Below are positions 23,306 through 35,106 of a DNA stretch of 64,000 nucleotides, piece by piece. Numbering within the stretch: position 1 is the first letter of the stretch; every line of letters begins with the position of its first letter. The notes under the pieces were generated by a model. That model did not search any database. It was not told the DNA's origin and saw only the letters and a program-made list of their open reading frames with translations. This DNA comes from Antennarius striatus (taxonomy: Eukaryota > Chordata > Actinopteri > Lophiiformes > Antennariidae). Location of the stretch: positions 618,501 through 682,500 of the forward strand of contig NC_090783.1 of NCBI RefSeq assembly GCF_040054535.1, read 5' to 3'. The position numbers and the translations under genes are program-made.

Positions 23306-26300
23306 CATCGGTCTGAAGTTCATCCATTCACTGAGGGTTCTTCTGACGCCCCGCAGAGAGGGGGTCATCGTCATGTCGGTGTCCGTCCGTTGGTCCACCA
23401 AATGTCTCCACAACCGTTGCAGATTGGAAGATGGAACCAAAAGCACGTGACTCAGGCAGCACAGGGGAGAGAATGAGATGAGGACGTTGACCTTGAGAAA
23501 ACTAGGTCAAGGTCAAATTACAACTTTTGTACACTCAGGAACCGGATGAGATAGAAAGACGAGGGAGGAGGCCAGTGTGAGACCATAGTTTTGATCTATG
23601 AAAATAGGTCAGGGTAGATCAAAGTACAGGTAGATCCAGTGGCGGGCCGTGCATTTCACACCTAGGCCTTCAGCACTGCTCCGTCTGAATCAATCCAACG
23701 CTCAAGAACTATTTTTTGGCCACAAAACCTTTACTGCAGCTACAGCTGCGACACACATAAAAAGCATTAATAATAACCTCATGAAATTGCAATATTGTTG
23801 AGGAATATAACCACATTTTACTCACCAAAAATCCTTTTTATTGTACACCAAATCCATCCTCCTTTCTTTCCTCAAGAAGATTTCAATTACTCCGTCGTAC
23901 AGATTATCCGTGCCTTTCAGTTCCATCAAGAATTCCTTTTCTGTCACCATTAAAGCTGATGCTGGATGGAGCCTGCCCTGTCGTGCGGCAGAAGTTTTTA
24001 TTAGATTTTGCGCGCGGATCTTGTGCTTAACCTCTCCATGCCCTCGGAGCAGCCGCGCTGCGTTCAGGGGCCGCGCTGCGTTCAGGGGCCGCGTAGATTT
24101 CCTCGTATCGGCTCCTCTCTCGTTCAGCTGTGTCAGACAAAACTGTACATCCAATTTTTTGTCCTGTAGAATTGAAAAGAGCACGTCTGAATGCTCAAAA
24201 AATGCCATTAAATGAAGCAAAAAACAAAACTCCAAATCGTCCAGACGTGGTTTAAATCCATCAGAACAGACTCCTCGTCTTACTCGTCATGATGCTCCAG
24301 GACGTGATGAAACAGTTCCTTTACACTCTAAAGTCTAGAGCACCTCTTCTCAGATTCTGCATTGACCACTCTGGATGGGCACTGCCACTAAAAGTGGCGG
24401 ACAAATCCTTTTCCCGGTTGTGACCGGCTCGCTAGCTTCCAGACCTTTCTTCAGGACGTCCAGCTTTTCTTAAAGTCCGTCTTAAAAATGGCTTTGAAAG
24501 TAAATCTTCTTCTTCTTCATCTCTTGTCCTCCTTCAGCCATTGTGGGTTGACAAAACCACTATTGAATCAACACAACGATATATTTGCTTGTGCAGCTCG
24601 CTACAGACGCAGTTTTCTAGCTCTGGCTAGTCCACGCTCTCACTGTCCAATCAGAGGGCTGAAATGTGATTGGTTAAATGCTTAAATATGAAAACGGGTC
24701 TGGAAGCAGCGCAGCCAGCTGAAAAGCAATGAAAGGAAGCTGACAGACAACTTGGAATTATTTAATAAGTATTCATGGACAAAATATAATTAACATCAGT
24801 ATGTGATTCTGAGAGTAGATCAAAGCCTTTGATCTCTATGTATAATTTTCAATTCAGGGGTGTCACGGGATGTTGCAGTCTCTCACTGCCTTGTTTCTAG
24901 TTTATGATCTAAGTGCGTTCTTACTGCTCCAGTCTTATTTTGTTTTCATTGCTTCTGTTTCCTTCATGGTGTTTATTTGTGAAATTATTTTATTCTGTTT
25001 TATTCACTAAAAAGCGTCCAACAGTTTTTTAAATGATTGTTAGAAAGTTGTAACAACAGTGGTTTAAATGTCAGCAGCGTCTTAAAGGTGTTTATTTCAC
25101 GATTCACAGACGTCCAGCTGATGTTGGTGACAGAAGAAGCAGTTGACCCTGAACAGCAGGATTTAAGGTCCAATCTGGACTGGGACGTCCAACCAGAACC
25201 TCCACACATCAAAGAGGAACTGGAGGAAGTCCAGACCAATCAGAAAATCAATCAACTGCAAGGGATGAAGCAAGAGGAGGAGGAGGATGTCACAGAGTTA
25301 ACATTCTCTTCAGTCCCTGTGAAGAACAAAGAAGATGAAGAGATACCTCAGTCCTCACGGCTTCATGATGAAGACATGAAAACAGAGGCTGTTTATTATA
25401 GATATGAAGGCCCAGACCCAGGTGAAGACCAGATGTCACACTCAGAATGTCATCCTGGAAATCCAGCAGTTAGCTCCTCTGAAGGTGGTTCCTGCTCTGG
25501 TGACGAGAAACTTCTGCAGGAGCAAAGTGGAGTCCAGACTGGAAAGAAAACGTTCAGTTGTTCAATTTGTGAACTGACTTTTCCGTACAGATCGTATTTT
25601 TATCGACACATGAGAATCCACACAGACGAGAAACCCTTCAGCTGTTCAGTCTGTGGTAAAACGTTTAGACAGCGTGGACACCTGAGTCAGCACATGGTGA
25701 TCCACTCAGAGGAGAAACCCTTCGTGTGTCCGGTGTGCGCTAAAGGATTCAAGCATGCTGGAAACCTACGGGAACACATGAATACCCACACGGTGGAGAA
25801 AACCTTCATTTGTTCCGTGTGCGGTAAAGGATTTGGACAGGAACGAAATCTGAGACGACACCTGAAAAGCCACACTGCTGAAGACATCACTGAGCAGTTT
25901 GAAGGAACGTTAGCAAACCACGAGAACCAGGAGCAGCTTTGTGGACGACAGAAGCTCCTGGACGGTGTCTTCGGTCCTCAGGTCCACCTCCAGACAGCAG
26001 GTGGGTTCAGTCTGGTTCTGCCATCGGTTTGAAGTTCATCCATTCACTGAGGGTTCTTGTTAATGATCTGAAAGTCTTATTTTGTTTTCATTGCTTCTGT
26101 TTCCTTCATGGTGTTTATTTGTGAAATTATTTTATTCTGATTTATTCACTAAAAAGCTTCCAACGGTTTTTTAAATGATTGTTAGAAAGTTGTAACAACA
26201 GTGGTTTAAATGTCAGCAGCGTCTTAAAGGTGTTTATTTCACGATTCACAGACGTCCAGCTGATGTTGGTGACAGAAGAAGCAGTTGACCCTGAACAGCA

Positions 26301-28280
26301 GGATTTAAGGTCCAATCTGGACAAGGACGTCCAAACAGAACCTCCACACATCATAGAGGAACTGGAGGAAGTCCAGACCAATCAGGAGAAGGAGCAGCTG
26401 CAAGGGATGAAGCAAGAGGAGGAGGAGGATGTCACAGAATTAACAGTTTCTTCAGTTCCTGTAAAGAGTGAAGGAGATGAAGAGATACCTCAGTCCTCAC
26501 GGCTTCACTATGAAGACATGAAAACAGAGGCTGGTTACCAGATGTCACACTCCTCTGAACCAGAGGACCTGGAGGAGACCAGTGAACCTCAGCCAGACTC
26601 CAACCAGTTGAGGAACAAACCTGAATGTGGTCCTGGAAATCCACCAGTTGGCTCCTCTGAAGGTGGTTCCTGCTCTGGTGACGAGAAACTTCTGCAGGAA
26701 CAAAGTGGAGTCCAGACAGGAAAGGAAACATTCAGTTGTTCAATTTGTGAACTGACTTTTCCGTACAGATCGTATTTTTATCGACACATGAGAATCCACA
26801 CAGACGAGAAACCCTTCAGCTGTTCAGTCTGTGGTAAAACGTTTAGACGGCGTGGACACCTGAGTCAGCACATCGTGATCCACTCCGATGAGAAACCCTT
26901 CGTGTGTCCGGTGTGCGCCAAAGGATTCAAGCATGCTGGAAACCTACGGGAACACATGAATACCCACACGGTGGAGAAAAATTTAATTTGTCCTGTGTGC
27001 GGTAAAGGATTTGGACAGGAACGAAATCTGAGACGACACCTGAAAAGCCACACTGCTGAAGACATCATGGAGCAGTTTGAAGGAACGTTAGCAAACCACG
27101 AGAACCAGGAGCAGCTTTGTGGACGACAGAAGCTCCTGGACGGTGTCTTCGGTCCTCAGGTCCACCTCCAGACAGCAGGTGGGTTCAGTCTGGTTCTGCC
27201 ATCGGTTTGAAGTTCATCCATTCACTGAGGGTTCTTGTTAATGATCTGAAAGTCTTATGTTGTTTTCATTGCTTCTGTTTCCTTCATGGTGTTTATTTGT
27301 GAAATTATTTTATTCTGATTTATTCACTAAAAAGCTTCCAACAGTTTTTTAAATGATTGTTAGAAAGTTGTAACATCAGTGGTTTAAATGTCAGCAGCGT
27401 CTTAAAGGTGTTTATTTCACGTTTCACAGACGTCCAGCTGATGTTGGTGACAAAAGACGAAGTTCATCCTGAGCAGCAGGATTTAAGGTCCAATCTGGTC
27501 CCTCCAGAACCTCCACACATCAAAGAGGAACCGGAGGAAGTCCAGACCAATCAGGAGATCGATCCGCTGCAAGGGATGAAGGAGGAGCAGGAGGAGGATG
27601 TCACAGAATTAACATTCTCTTCAATCCTTGTGAAGAGCGAAGATGAAGAGATACCTCAGTCCTCATGTCTTCATGATGAAGACATGAAAACAGAGGCTGG
27701 TTACTATGACTACGAAGGCCCAGACCCAGGTGAAGACCAGATGTCACACTCCTCTGAACCAGAGGACCTGGAGGAGACCAGTGAACCCCAGTCAGACTCC
27801 AACCAGTTGAGGAACAACCAAGAACCTGAATGTGGTCCTGGAAATCAACCAGTTAGCTCCTCTGAAGGTGGTTCCTGCTCTGGTGATGAGAAACTTCTAC
27901 AGGAACAAAGTGAAACTCAGACTGGAAAGAAAACATTCAGTTGTCCATTTTGTGAACTGACTTTTCCGTACAGATCGTATTTTTATCGACACATGAAAAT
28001 CCACACAGACGAGAAACCCTTCAGCTGTTCAGTCTGTGGTAAAACGTTTAGACAGCGTGGACACCTGAGTCAGCACATGGTGATCCACTCAGAGGAGAAA
28101 CCCTTCGTGTGTCCGGTGTGCGCTAAAGGATTCAGGCATGCTGGACACCTGAGGGAACACATGAATACCCACACGGTGGAGAAAACCTTCATTTGTTCCG
28201 TGTGCGGTAAAGGATTCAGACAGGACCGAAATCTGAGACGACACCTGAAAATCCACAGCAGGGAGAATCCCGTCAGCTGA
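23107..28280 (+). CDS. Modular C2H2 zinc-finger locus, three spliceable finger exons
   Basis: Exon 1 is 23107-23284 and three zinc-finger exons follow: 25110-26000, 26252-27178 and 27430-28280. All acceptors are the same CACAG|ACGTCC and the first two modules end with the same CAGCAG|GTGGGT donor as exon 1. Lengths are 178, 891, 927 and 851, all junctions are phase 1, and the sum (2847) is an exact open frame of 948 residues with 12 fingers in three groups of four, each preceded by an acidic EPPHIKEE-type linker. Alternatively exon 1 could join any single module, or a transcript could read past a donor to stops at 26032 or 27210. Unequal recombination between exon 1 and exon 2 of tandem copies explains the structure. 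The full splice chain is inferred. Confidence 0.7.
23377..24912 (+). repeat. Dispersed repeat family R, copy 2, split by insertion
   Basis: 23377-23636 and 24814-24912 together align with the continuous copies at 9390-9725 (inverted) and 30950-31145. The 1.18-kb insertion between them is listed separately. Confidence 0.72.
23637..24813. mobile_element. Degenerate DNA transposon, probably hAT-like
   Basis: The insert starts CAGTGGCGGGCCGTGCATTT, a terminus seen in fish hAT-type elements, and is flanked by GGTAGATC (23629-23636) and AGTAGATC (24814-24821), an imperfect 8-bp target duplication. The minus strand carries a 137-codon open frame (24235-23822) possibly from a transposase end. I could not see a matching inverted repeat at the right end, so that end may be lost. 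Confidence 0.5.
25110..26032 (+). CDS. Zinc-finger module A with exon-1-like tail
   Basis: It encodes the acidic linker and four C2H2 fingers (helix tips YRSYFYR, RQRGHLSQ, KHAGNLRE, GQERNLRR), then passes in frame from the last finger (HLKSH) into exon-1 sequence (TAEDITEQFEGTLANHENQE). The internal donor is at 26001. If it is not used, translation adds ten residues and stops at 26032. The junction lies in the shared phrase ACTGCTGAAGACATC. Confidence 0.8.
26252..27210 (+). CDS. Zinc-finger module B with exon-1-like tail
   Basis: Same plan as module A: acidic linker, four fingers, exon-1-like tail TAEDIMEQFEG and donor at 27179. It begins 1142 bp after module A, and the flanking introns are almost identical. 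Finger 2 has RRRGHL rather than RQRGHL. The linker lacks about 15 residues around EAGYQMSHS relative to module C. If unspliced it stops at 27210. Confidence 0.8.
27430..28280 (+). CDS. Zinc-finger module C, terminal exon
   Basis: It encodes the acidic linker (PPEPPHIKEEPEEVQTNQE) and four fingers, ending in HSRENPVS and a true stop at 28280. It lacks the exon-1 tail and so keeps the ancestral 3' end. It starts 1178 bp after module B. Its downstream flank is homologous to that of the zinc-finger gene at 5076. Confidence 0.85.
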
Positions 28281-29204
28281 CGGTCCAAACGGATCCAAGG
28301 TCCCGAATCCCTAGCCAAATGCTAGCTGACTTCGACGGCATCTGAGCTACTTTTATTTTCGGCTCTAAGCAAGGAAACTGTTAAATTACCACTGAACATG
28401 AACTCAGGGATGAACCCGCCCTTATGCTGATAGAGAGGCATGTTCCTTGTAAATGGGCGGGGCTGTGACAATCACTTCCACTCTAACTCCGCTGATCCTA
28501 AACCACTCGTTTGTGGCTCGTTTCTCGATGTAATGGACTGTACAGTCGAGCTGGTAGGGTTAGAGAGGACCAGAAAAAAACGTGGTTTTCATAATAGAAC
28601 CCCTTACAAATGAAGATTCCAGTTTTAGTATAAACTTCTGCAGAGATGATTTCCTGATCAATCATCTGGATTGGAGGCCAAAGTGATTGCCAGTTAGTTG
28701 TGCAATTTCCTCCGGGATTAATAGACTTTACAGAATTAAACCGGTTTCTTTCCAGCAGAGAATGAGTGTTTTGTTGTTTGTCCGTGTTACGGCCCCCGCC
28801 GTACACTCATTGTTTAATCCCATGTTTATGTAGTTTGAGTTACGTAAATTGCAACGTGTCGCCCCGAGCTCATGATAGGGGCATAGGGGTGCTGACCTCT
28901 TCTTGTATTTACTCAAGTTTTTTAATAAGTCGAGTAATAATTCGGCATTCTGGGTTTGACCATCTTTTACTGTTAAGGTATGGGCTACGTTTTAATGAGT
29001 CCTCTTTTTGTTTGTTTCTTTGTGTTCAGTAGCACCCGTCCATCTGTCACTCTTAGTTTGGTTTTCACACCCCGTTCTGGTCATTTGTCAATTAAACTAC
29101 ATTCATTCATCTTCCTACCCGCTTCATCTGCTTTCGCGGTCACAGGGAGCTGGATCGTATCTCAGCTGGCATAGGGCGTGAGGCGGGGCAAACTCTCCTG
29201 ATCA
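28281..29204. other. 3' flank of zinc-finger locus and repeat scraps
   Basis: 28600-28780 is homologous to 5160-5330, the 3' flank of the other zinc-finger gene. 29100-29190 (GGAGCTGGATCGTATCTCAG) resembles a dispersed fish repeat. No gene was seen. Confidence 0.5.
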
Positions 29205-29990
29205 ATGACTTATGCCCCGGGTTCCTACCAAGGGCGTGGCTCATCCATGCTTCTCACATAGACACACAAGAAGTACAGCGGTACCTCTACTTACGAAATT
29301 AATTTCTTAAGTAGAAAATTTCGTTAGTAGAGATGCGTTTTCCATGCAAATGCCCTAATCCGTTCCAAGCCCTCAAAATTCAGACATACATGTTTTGATG
29401 CATTGTTATGCTTTATCAAACATTTAATACATGTTATGATTAGATTATTACACAATAAATGAGAGTCGTGCTGAACGTAAAAAATGAAGAAGAATAATGA
29501 TGGTCATTTACCTTTTAACGGCTGTCTTCATTGTTTTTTGCCCTCTTTGGTTCATGCCCTCTTGCCCCACCATTTCTCCATCACTTTCTTGGGGTCCCTA
29601 GTGAATACTCTAAAAGTTAATATATTTATGTAAAACTATCAGAACACCTCATGGGTCGAGGGCCGAATGACGAGGACGCTGCTTAGACACCTATCTAGCT
29701 CCACACAGAGGTCCCTCTGAGCCAATGGGATGCCAGGATGCTGGGTAATAGCCGATGGCAGAGCAGCTATAAGAATGTTGCGTTCAGGAACCTGTGGGAG
29801 CTGCGAGTATCAGCCCATACTGTATTTTTACATTACGTAAGTCGAAATTTCTTTCGTAACTAGAGGCAATATTTTCCTGTTGAGGCGTTTCGTAAGTAGA
29901 AACTTTCGTATGTAGAGACGTTCGTAAGTAGAGGAACCACTGTAGTTTGTTCATAACACAACGATAACTTCCCCCAAACTACAACTGTAT
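29205..29990 (-). mobile_element. Rex3 3' end carrying a nested DNA transposon
   Basis: 29205-29275 and 29943-29990 are two halves of the Rex3 3' end seen whole at 5366-5460 (shared phrases GGCTCATCCATGCTTCTCAC and ACTTCCCC). A complete small transposon sits between the halves. Confidence 0.75.
29276..29942. mobile_element. Non-autonomous mariner/pogo-like transposon, 667 bp
   Basis: Terminal inverted repeats pair CAGCGGTACCTCTACTTACG at the left with the reverse complement of CGTAAGTAGAGGAACCACTG at the right, with few mismatches. TA dinucleotides flank both ends (29274-29275 and 29943-29944), as expected for Tc1/mariner/pogo insertion. Inside there are further inverted ACTTACGAA-type repeats but no transposase frame. 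Confidence 0.82.
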
Positions 29991-30821
29991 GAACGTCAAT
30001 CCCCAAAGGGCAAACCAGGATACAATACTTTTAAGTATGTTGAAGCATACTCTGCTAACAATCCTGCTTCAGCTACTGACACCGCTGCAACCACAGACCA
30101 GTAGAAGAAAGTCTTTGACCCAACTGGGTCTCGGGTAAATACAACAAATGGCTGAAGATAAATGAGAACATTGCCGGCTTGTTTCTCCAACAAGTAGCAA
30201 CAGACGAGTAGCGCCGCTAATTCATGCAGCCGATGTCTGGCGGTGACACGAGTCGCTGGCTGCCTGGGAGCAGTCTGGAAGGGACGACCTATCGCTGTCG
30301 CCTCCAGCGGAGCAAATGAACGGCACCTTTTACAAGTGTTGGCATCAACAAAGGAGAACAAGGAGGAACTAAACATTAATACTTATTAGCCTCCCGTAGG
30401 GGAAATGATTAGTTTTTTAACAAGACACACCCAGCAGGAGGTGGGGGAGCCAGAGGGAGAAGCAATCGCTGGCATTGCTAATAGCTTCAAGTTAGTTAGC
30501 TCTAATGTGTTTGAACAGTGACTAACTTCTTCCACTAGTAGTGAATATTACAGTCTGTTGAATTTATGTGAGAAATGAATAGAATGACGATGATTTAAGA
30601 GATGAACAGCAAACAGGAAGGGACAGACTGGAGTGCACCCAGACGTCACGACCGGCCTCGAGTTCTTCAGAGAATTAGAATCTCAACGTTGAACCGGGAA
30701 GAAGTTCCCCGATGATGGTCAGAACACCCATCACCCTCCGTTTACTTCCAACCTTTAATGATCCACGTGTAAAGTCAACAAGCATTGAAAGAATTCAAAG
30801 GTGCACACTGAGCATGGAGTA
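29991..30821. other. No gene recognised
   Basis: A minus-strand open frame of 126 codons (30376-29996) has a membrane-like stretch but matches nothing I know. It overlaps the end of a transposon remnant and is unsupported as a gene. Confidence 0.4.
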
Positions 30822-30949
30822 CAGTCATCCCTCGTTTAACGCTGGAGTTACGTTCTACAAAGAACCTGCAAAGTATCAGCTTTAATTTTTACTGTTCTAG
30901 ATGTTTGAAGGCCGTAAACCCCTCACGACACACTTAATACACTTTTCCG
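30822..30949 (+). mobile_element. Tigger/pogo-like transposon end fragment
   Basis: It starts TA|CAGTCATCCCTCGTTTAACG, a typical Tigger/pogo inverted terminus, and is truncated where repeat R begins. The other end was not found. Confidence 0.5.
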
Positions 30950-31145
30950 GATAAGATAGAAAGACGAGGGAGAAGGCCAGTGTGAGTAAGACCATAGATC
31001 AAAACTAATGCTTTGATCAATGACAGTAGGTCAGAGCACTAGCTTTGATCTTTGACTTGTGCAGGTAGGTCAGGGTAAAATTTTGAATTCAGGGGTGTCG
31101 CGGGATGTTGCAGACTGTGACTGCCTCGGTTCTAGTTATTGTTCT
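30950..31145 (+). repeat. Dispersed repeat family R, copy 3
   Basis: It shares GATAGAAAGACGAGGGAG, repeated TTTGATC phrases and GTGTCGCGGGATGTTGCAG with the copies at 9390-9725 and 23377-24912. This copy is uninterrupted across the point where copy 2 has its insertion. Confidence 0.75.
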
Positions 31146-31457
31146 GTGGGGATAATGTTGGTCTCCAGAGTCACGTTCTTGTTCCTGCGGTCACTGATCC
31201 ACAAAGCTAAAGCAGACTCCGTGACGATGGTCTTATTGGTGTTCCAAACCTTTTTGAAACTTATTTCTGTTTACTGTAGTTTGTATGTTATCTACCTCTT
31301 TCTTTCCATAACGAACAGAAGAGTCGTTTATTCCATAACGTCGACCTACCGTTACCATGTCCAGAAGCACAACTTCGTGGGACGGTTAGTATCTTCCTGT
31401 GTTTTGGGTGCTACCGCAGGTGCATTTAAGGTGCAGAAGGTTTGGTGAACATTGTGG
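31146..31457. other. No gene recognised
   Basis: A plus-strand frame ending at 31448 (129 codons) starts inside repeat R and shows no known domain; it is probably chance. The region lies just beyond the 3' end of slc29a2. Confidence 0.4.
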
Positions 31458-31463
31458 TTTATT
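31458..31463 (-). terminator. Candidate poly(A) signal of slc29a2
   Basis: AATAAA on the minus strand, about 310 bases after the slc29a2 stop codon (31773). It is the nearest canonical signal I found. Confidence 0.45.
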
Positions 31464-31772
31464 GGAGAGGAAACTGTCAAACACCCAGTCAGGAACTTCA
31501 TGCTGCTAGCGATTACAGATTGGTGCAAATTTGGATGAACTCCTGTTGTGTACAGGATACACGGTATGGAGAAGATAGGTTGATGGTCTACAGCCAATCA
31601 GGATGCGGAAAACAAAGCATGCAGAATTACACTAAAAACTCCAGGAAACGGCGAGACCGTTAAAGGGGGACGATTGCATTGGTTCTGTCTTGACGGGATG
31701 AACTATCCTTAGAACTCCTGCTGCTTCGCCGTCTCCGTGAAGATCGGTCGACGGATTCTTCCTCCGGGTCGA

Positions 31773-34456
31773 CTAAACCAGCTTTCCCAACAGGAAGGAG
31801 AACGAGGCTCCCAGCGCCAGACCCGAAACCAGGAAGAAGGTCATCAGAGACCCGGCCGTCTCTCGATCCTTAAAGGTCACCAACCTGAGGGGACGGGAAC
31901 ACAACGTCAACTAACAGGAGGACTCCGGTGAAGGCCTGGAAGTTCACACATCACTAGTAATTGTGATCCGTGCAGCAGAGGTCACACCGGGGTCACAACT
32001 CTTTGTCTGGGAGTTGAGGTCAAAGGTTACAGTCTAAAACATCCTCTGTGTCCGGTCGATATTTTAGACACGCAGCGCTTTGTCAAGATGTGGCCTTAGG
32101 TAGTGAATCTACTGCTGACGTGTTCGCCAGTGTGGTGTGGTTGTAGTTCCTACTTAACTAGTTTCTAGTAGTTAAGTAGTAAAAGTGGTTAACTAGGAAC
32201 TAGTTAAGTAGGAACTAGGTTTAGTTAAGACTTAAGAGATGAAGGTTCTAGAGCTGAGTTTCTCCTGGATCTGACCAAAGACTGTCCCTCAAACGGTGGC
32301 GTTGTCCTCAGAAGGTCAACAGAGGAGTGACTCCTACGCATGAATCTTACCCTAACTGGCTGTAACCGGTCAGAGAACGGTGTCTGGTGGACGTGAGATC
32401 AGCTGACCTCTCAGTAGCCCCTCCCTTAACTATCAATTTGCTTATCGAGTTGAATGAAACGACCGACAGAACACCTGATGAGACGCTCGGTGTCTCCTTG
32501 GAGACTCACTGTGGAGCGTAGGCCATGCAGAGGGTCGCCAGGTATCCGTTGGAGAAGGAAAACAGGGCCATGATGGCGATGAAGGCCAAGTCATGACGGA
32601 ACAGGACAGTCAGTCGGGTGTTCTTCACGTTACACAACATGAGGAGAGGGACGAAGGCCAGACGGGAAAACACGGCGACAGGAAACAGCTTGCTGTCCTT
32701 GGACGGCTGCAGGAGCATCAGCGCTCGGTCAGAAACGGCCAAGAAATCCTGACGGAAGGCGGCGGACTCACCCAATGGACGAGCGACGGGGCGCTGCGGC
32801 CGGCGAAGTCCATGGCGTTGAAGACAATGAAGCAGCAGACACAGGTGAACACTCTCTCTGGAGGATGGAGCAAAAGTGAGAAAACGAGAAGGACTCCGAG
32901 CATCCGGATTGTCGGATAAGTCCAGCGCCCGGCGCGGCTGAGAAGACTCACCCCAGGCCGGGTTGTCTCTGTAGACGGTCTCAACGCGAACCGTGACCAC
33001 AGGGAACACCGACAGCGTGACGCCAAACACTGACGTCACGCACAACGCCATGAGCCAGATCTGGCGGTTCAGATTCAACGTTAACGTTTCACGTTAAAAC
33101 GAAACATCCAGGTTGATTCACGCCAAAACATCGATGGTCATGTGCTTCCAATCAGTCCCGATCAACATTCTGACGGTATTTCTTAAAGAAACCAACACCG
33201 ACTGAGGAGTTTGTTCACCTTTCTAAAGACAGCCGGGATGGACGAACGTCTCCGAGTCTCGTTGGCGACGTTGGTGAACTGAACTTCAGCCTCTTTGTCT
33301 CCGGTTAAAACGTCTTTAGAATGAAACATGTGACTTTTTGTTTTTAAACTAGAATTTAAAATTGTACATTTTCACACTTAACCCTTTAAAGCCGAATGAA
33401 TCATGTTTGATTCAGGATTTTGTATTTTTCTACATCATAAATTTGACATTTCTTTCCAGAAACTCCTGATGTTTACAATCAAACACATGGATCTGCACTT
33501 TCTATATGAAAATATTCTGGATTTAACCATAATTATACAAATTAAAGGTCATATAAACAATTTTTTGCGTTAGCATGTGGCTACGTTAGCATCGAGCTGA
33601 ACCCACCTGAGTGGCCGAGGAGCTCCTGGAGCTTCTCCTCATCGCCAGAAGAGCTTCTGTTCATGTAGAAACGTGCAAATTCCTGAAGAGACGAAGGAGA
33701 AGGTCTGAGGTCAGCTGGATGACCTCCAACACCCTCCGTGTGACCCGCCGCATCCTGACGCCGTCCGGTCCTCACCAGGTGAGGCAGCAGCAGGTAGCAC
33801 AGCAGAGCCCCCAGCGTGGCCACGCAGGGCGTGATGAAGTATCCCAGCGCCGCTGAGCTCTCGTCAGCGTTACCTGGGCAACCAGAGGAGACATCTGAGC
33901 TTCAGGTCCCACCTGAAGACCCTCAGGAGGAACGGGTGAAGGTCAGGGTCACCATCACTCACTCAGGATGGAGAGGAGCATCGCCACGGCAGCAAACATC
34001 CCAGCCAGACCCTGACCGCTCATGAACAGCGTGGAGAAAACAGGAGGGAGGAGACCGACCAGCCCGAACAGACTGGCCTGAAGCACCGCACTGCACACTG
34101 AACACACACACACACACACACACACAGTAACACACACACACAGTAACACACACACACAGTAACACACACACACAGTAACACACACACACACACACTCACA
34201 CACACAGTAACACACACACACACACAGTAACACACACACACACACACACACACAATGTGGAAGGTTCAATAATCAATGTAGTAATCAATGAGGGATCCTA
34301 AACTCACTGTTGATGAACCAGATGGTTGCCATGGTGATGGAGAAGAAGGTGTCTGAAGGCATGGAGACGTGGACCAGAGCCGCTGTGAGGGAGAAGAGGA
34401 GGAAGATGGCAGAGAAGCTGAAGGCCACACGGGGGCGCTCCCCCACCCTGGTGACA

Positions 34457-34494
<38 letters not shown>

Positions 34495-34706
34495 CCACCA
34501 CCACCATCACCACCACCATCATCACCATAATCATCATCATCATCACCATCATCATCACCATAATCATCATCATCATCACCATCATCACCATCTTCATCAT
34601 CATCATCACCATCATCACCATTATCATCATCATCATCACCATCATCATCACCACCATCATCACCATCTTCATCATCACCATCACCATCATCACCACCGTC
34701 ATCATC

Positions 34707-34738
<32 letters not shown>

Positions 34739-35073
34739 CACCACCGTCATCATCATCACCATCACCATCACCATCATCACCATCATCATCCTCATCCTCC
34801 CATCATCCTCCTCATCTTCATCCCTTCATCCATATCAAAGGGTTCCTCCTCAGACGAGGCAAACGTGACTTGAACTCACCACTGATACAGGAAGGAGTTG
34901 AGCAGCGTGAACAGCAGCAAGGGCAGCTGGGAAAGCAAGGCCATCCAGCTGTCGTAGTTGTAGTCTTTAGGTGTGTGTGTGCTGTTAGAGGTGGCGTTAG
35001 GACCTGAGAGGCGTTTGTTAAAATACTGCAACAGAAGGAAAAACATTCATGGAGCGTTTCACTATGTGGACCT

Positions 35074-35106
<33 letters not shown>

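Noticed and set aside
29996-30376. 126-codon minus-strand frame
   Set aside because: No family recognised. It overlaps the Rex3 end and lacks promoter or splice evidence. It is mentioned only as unassigned.
31059-31448. 129-codon frame with hydrophobic stretch
   Set aside because: It starts inside dispersed repeat R and has no known domain or splice context.
34310-34873. Histidine-rich frame and its methionine-rich complement
   Set aside because: They are translations of the (CAT)n microsatellite in an slc29a2 intron.
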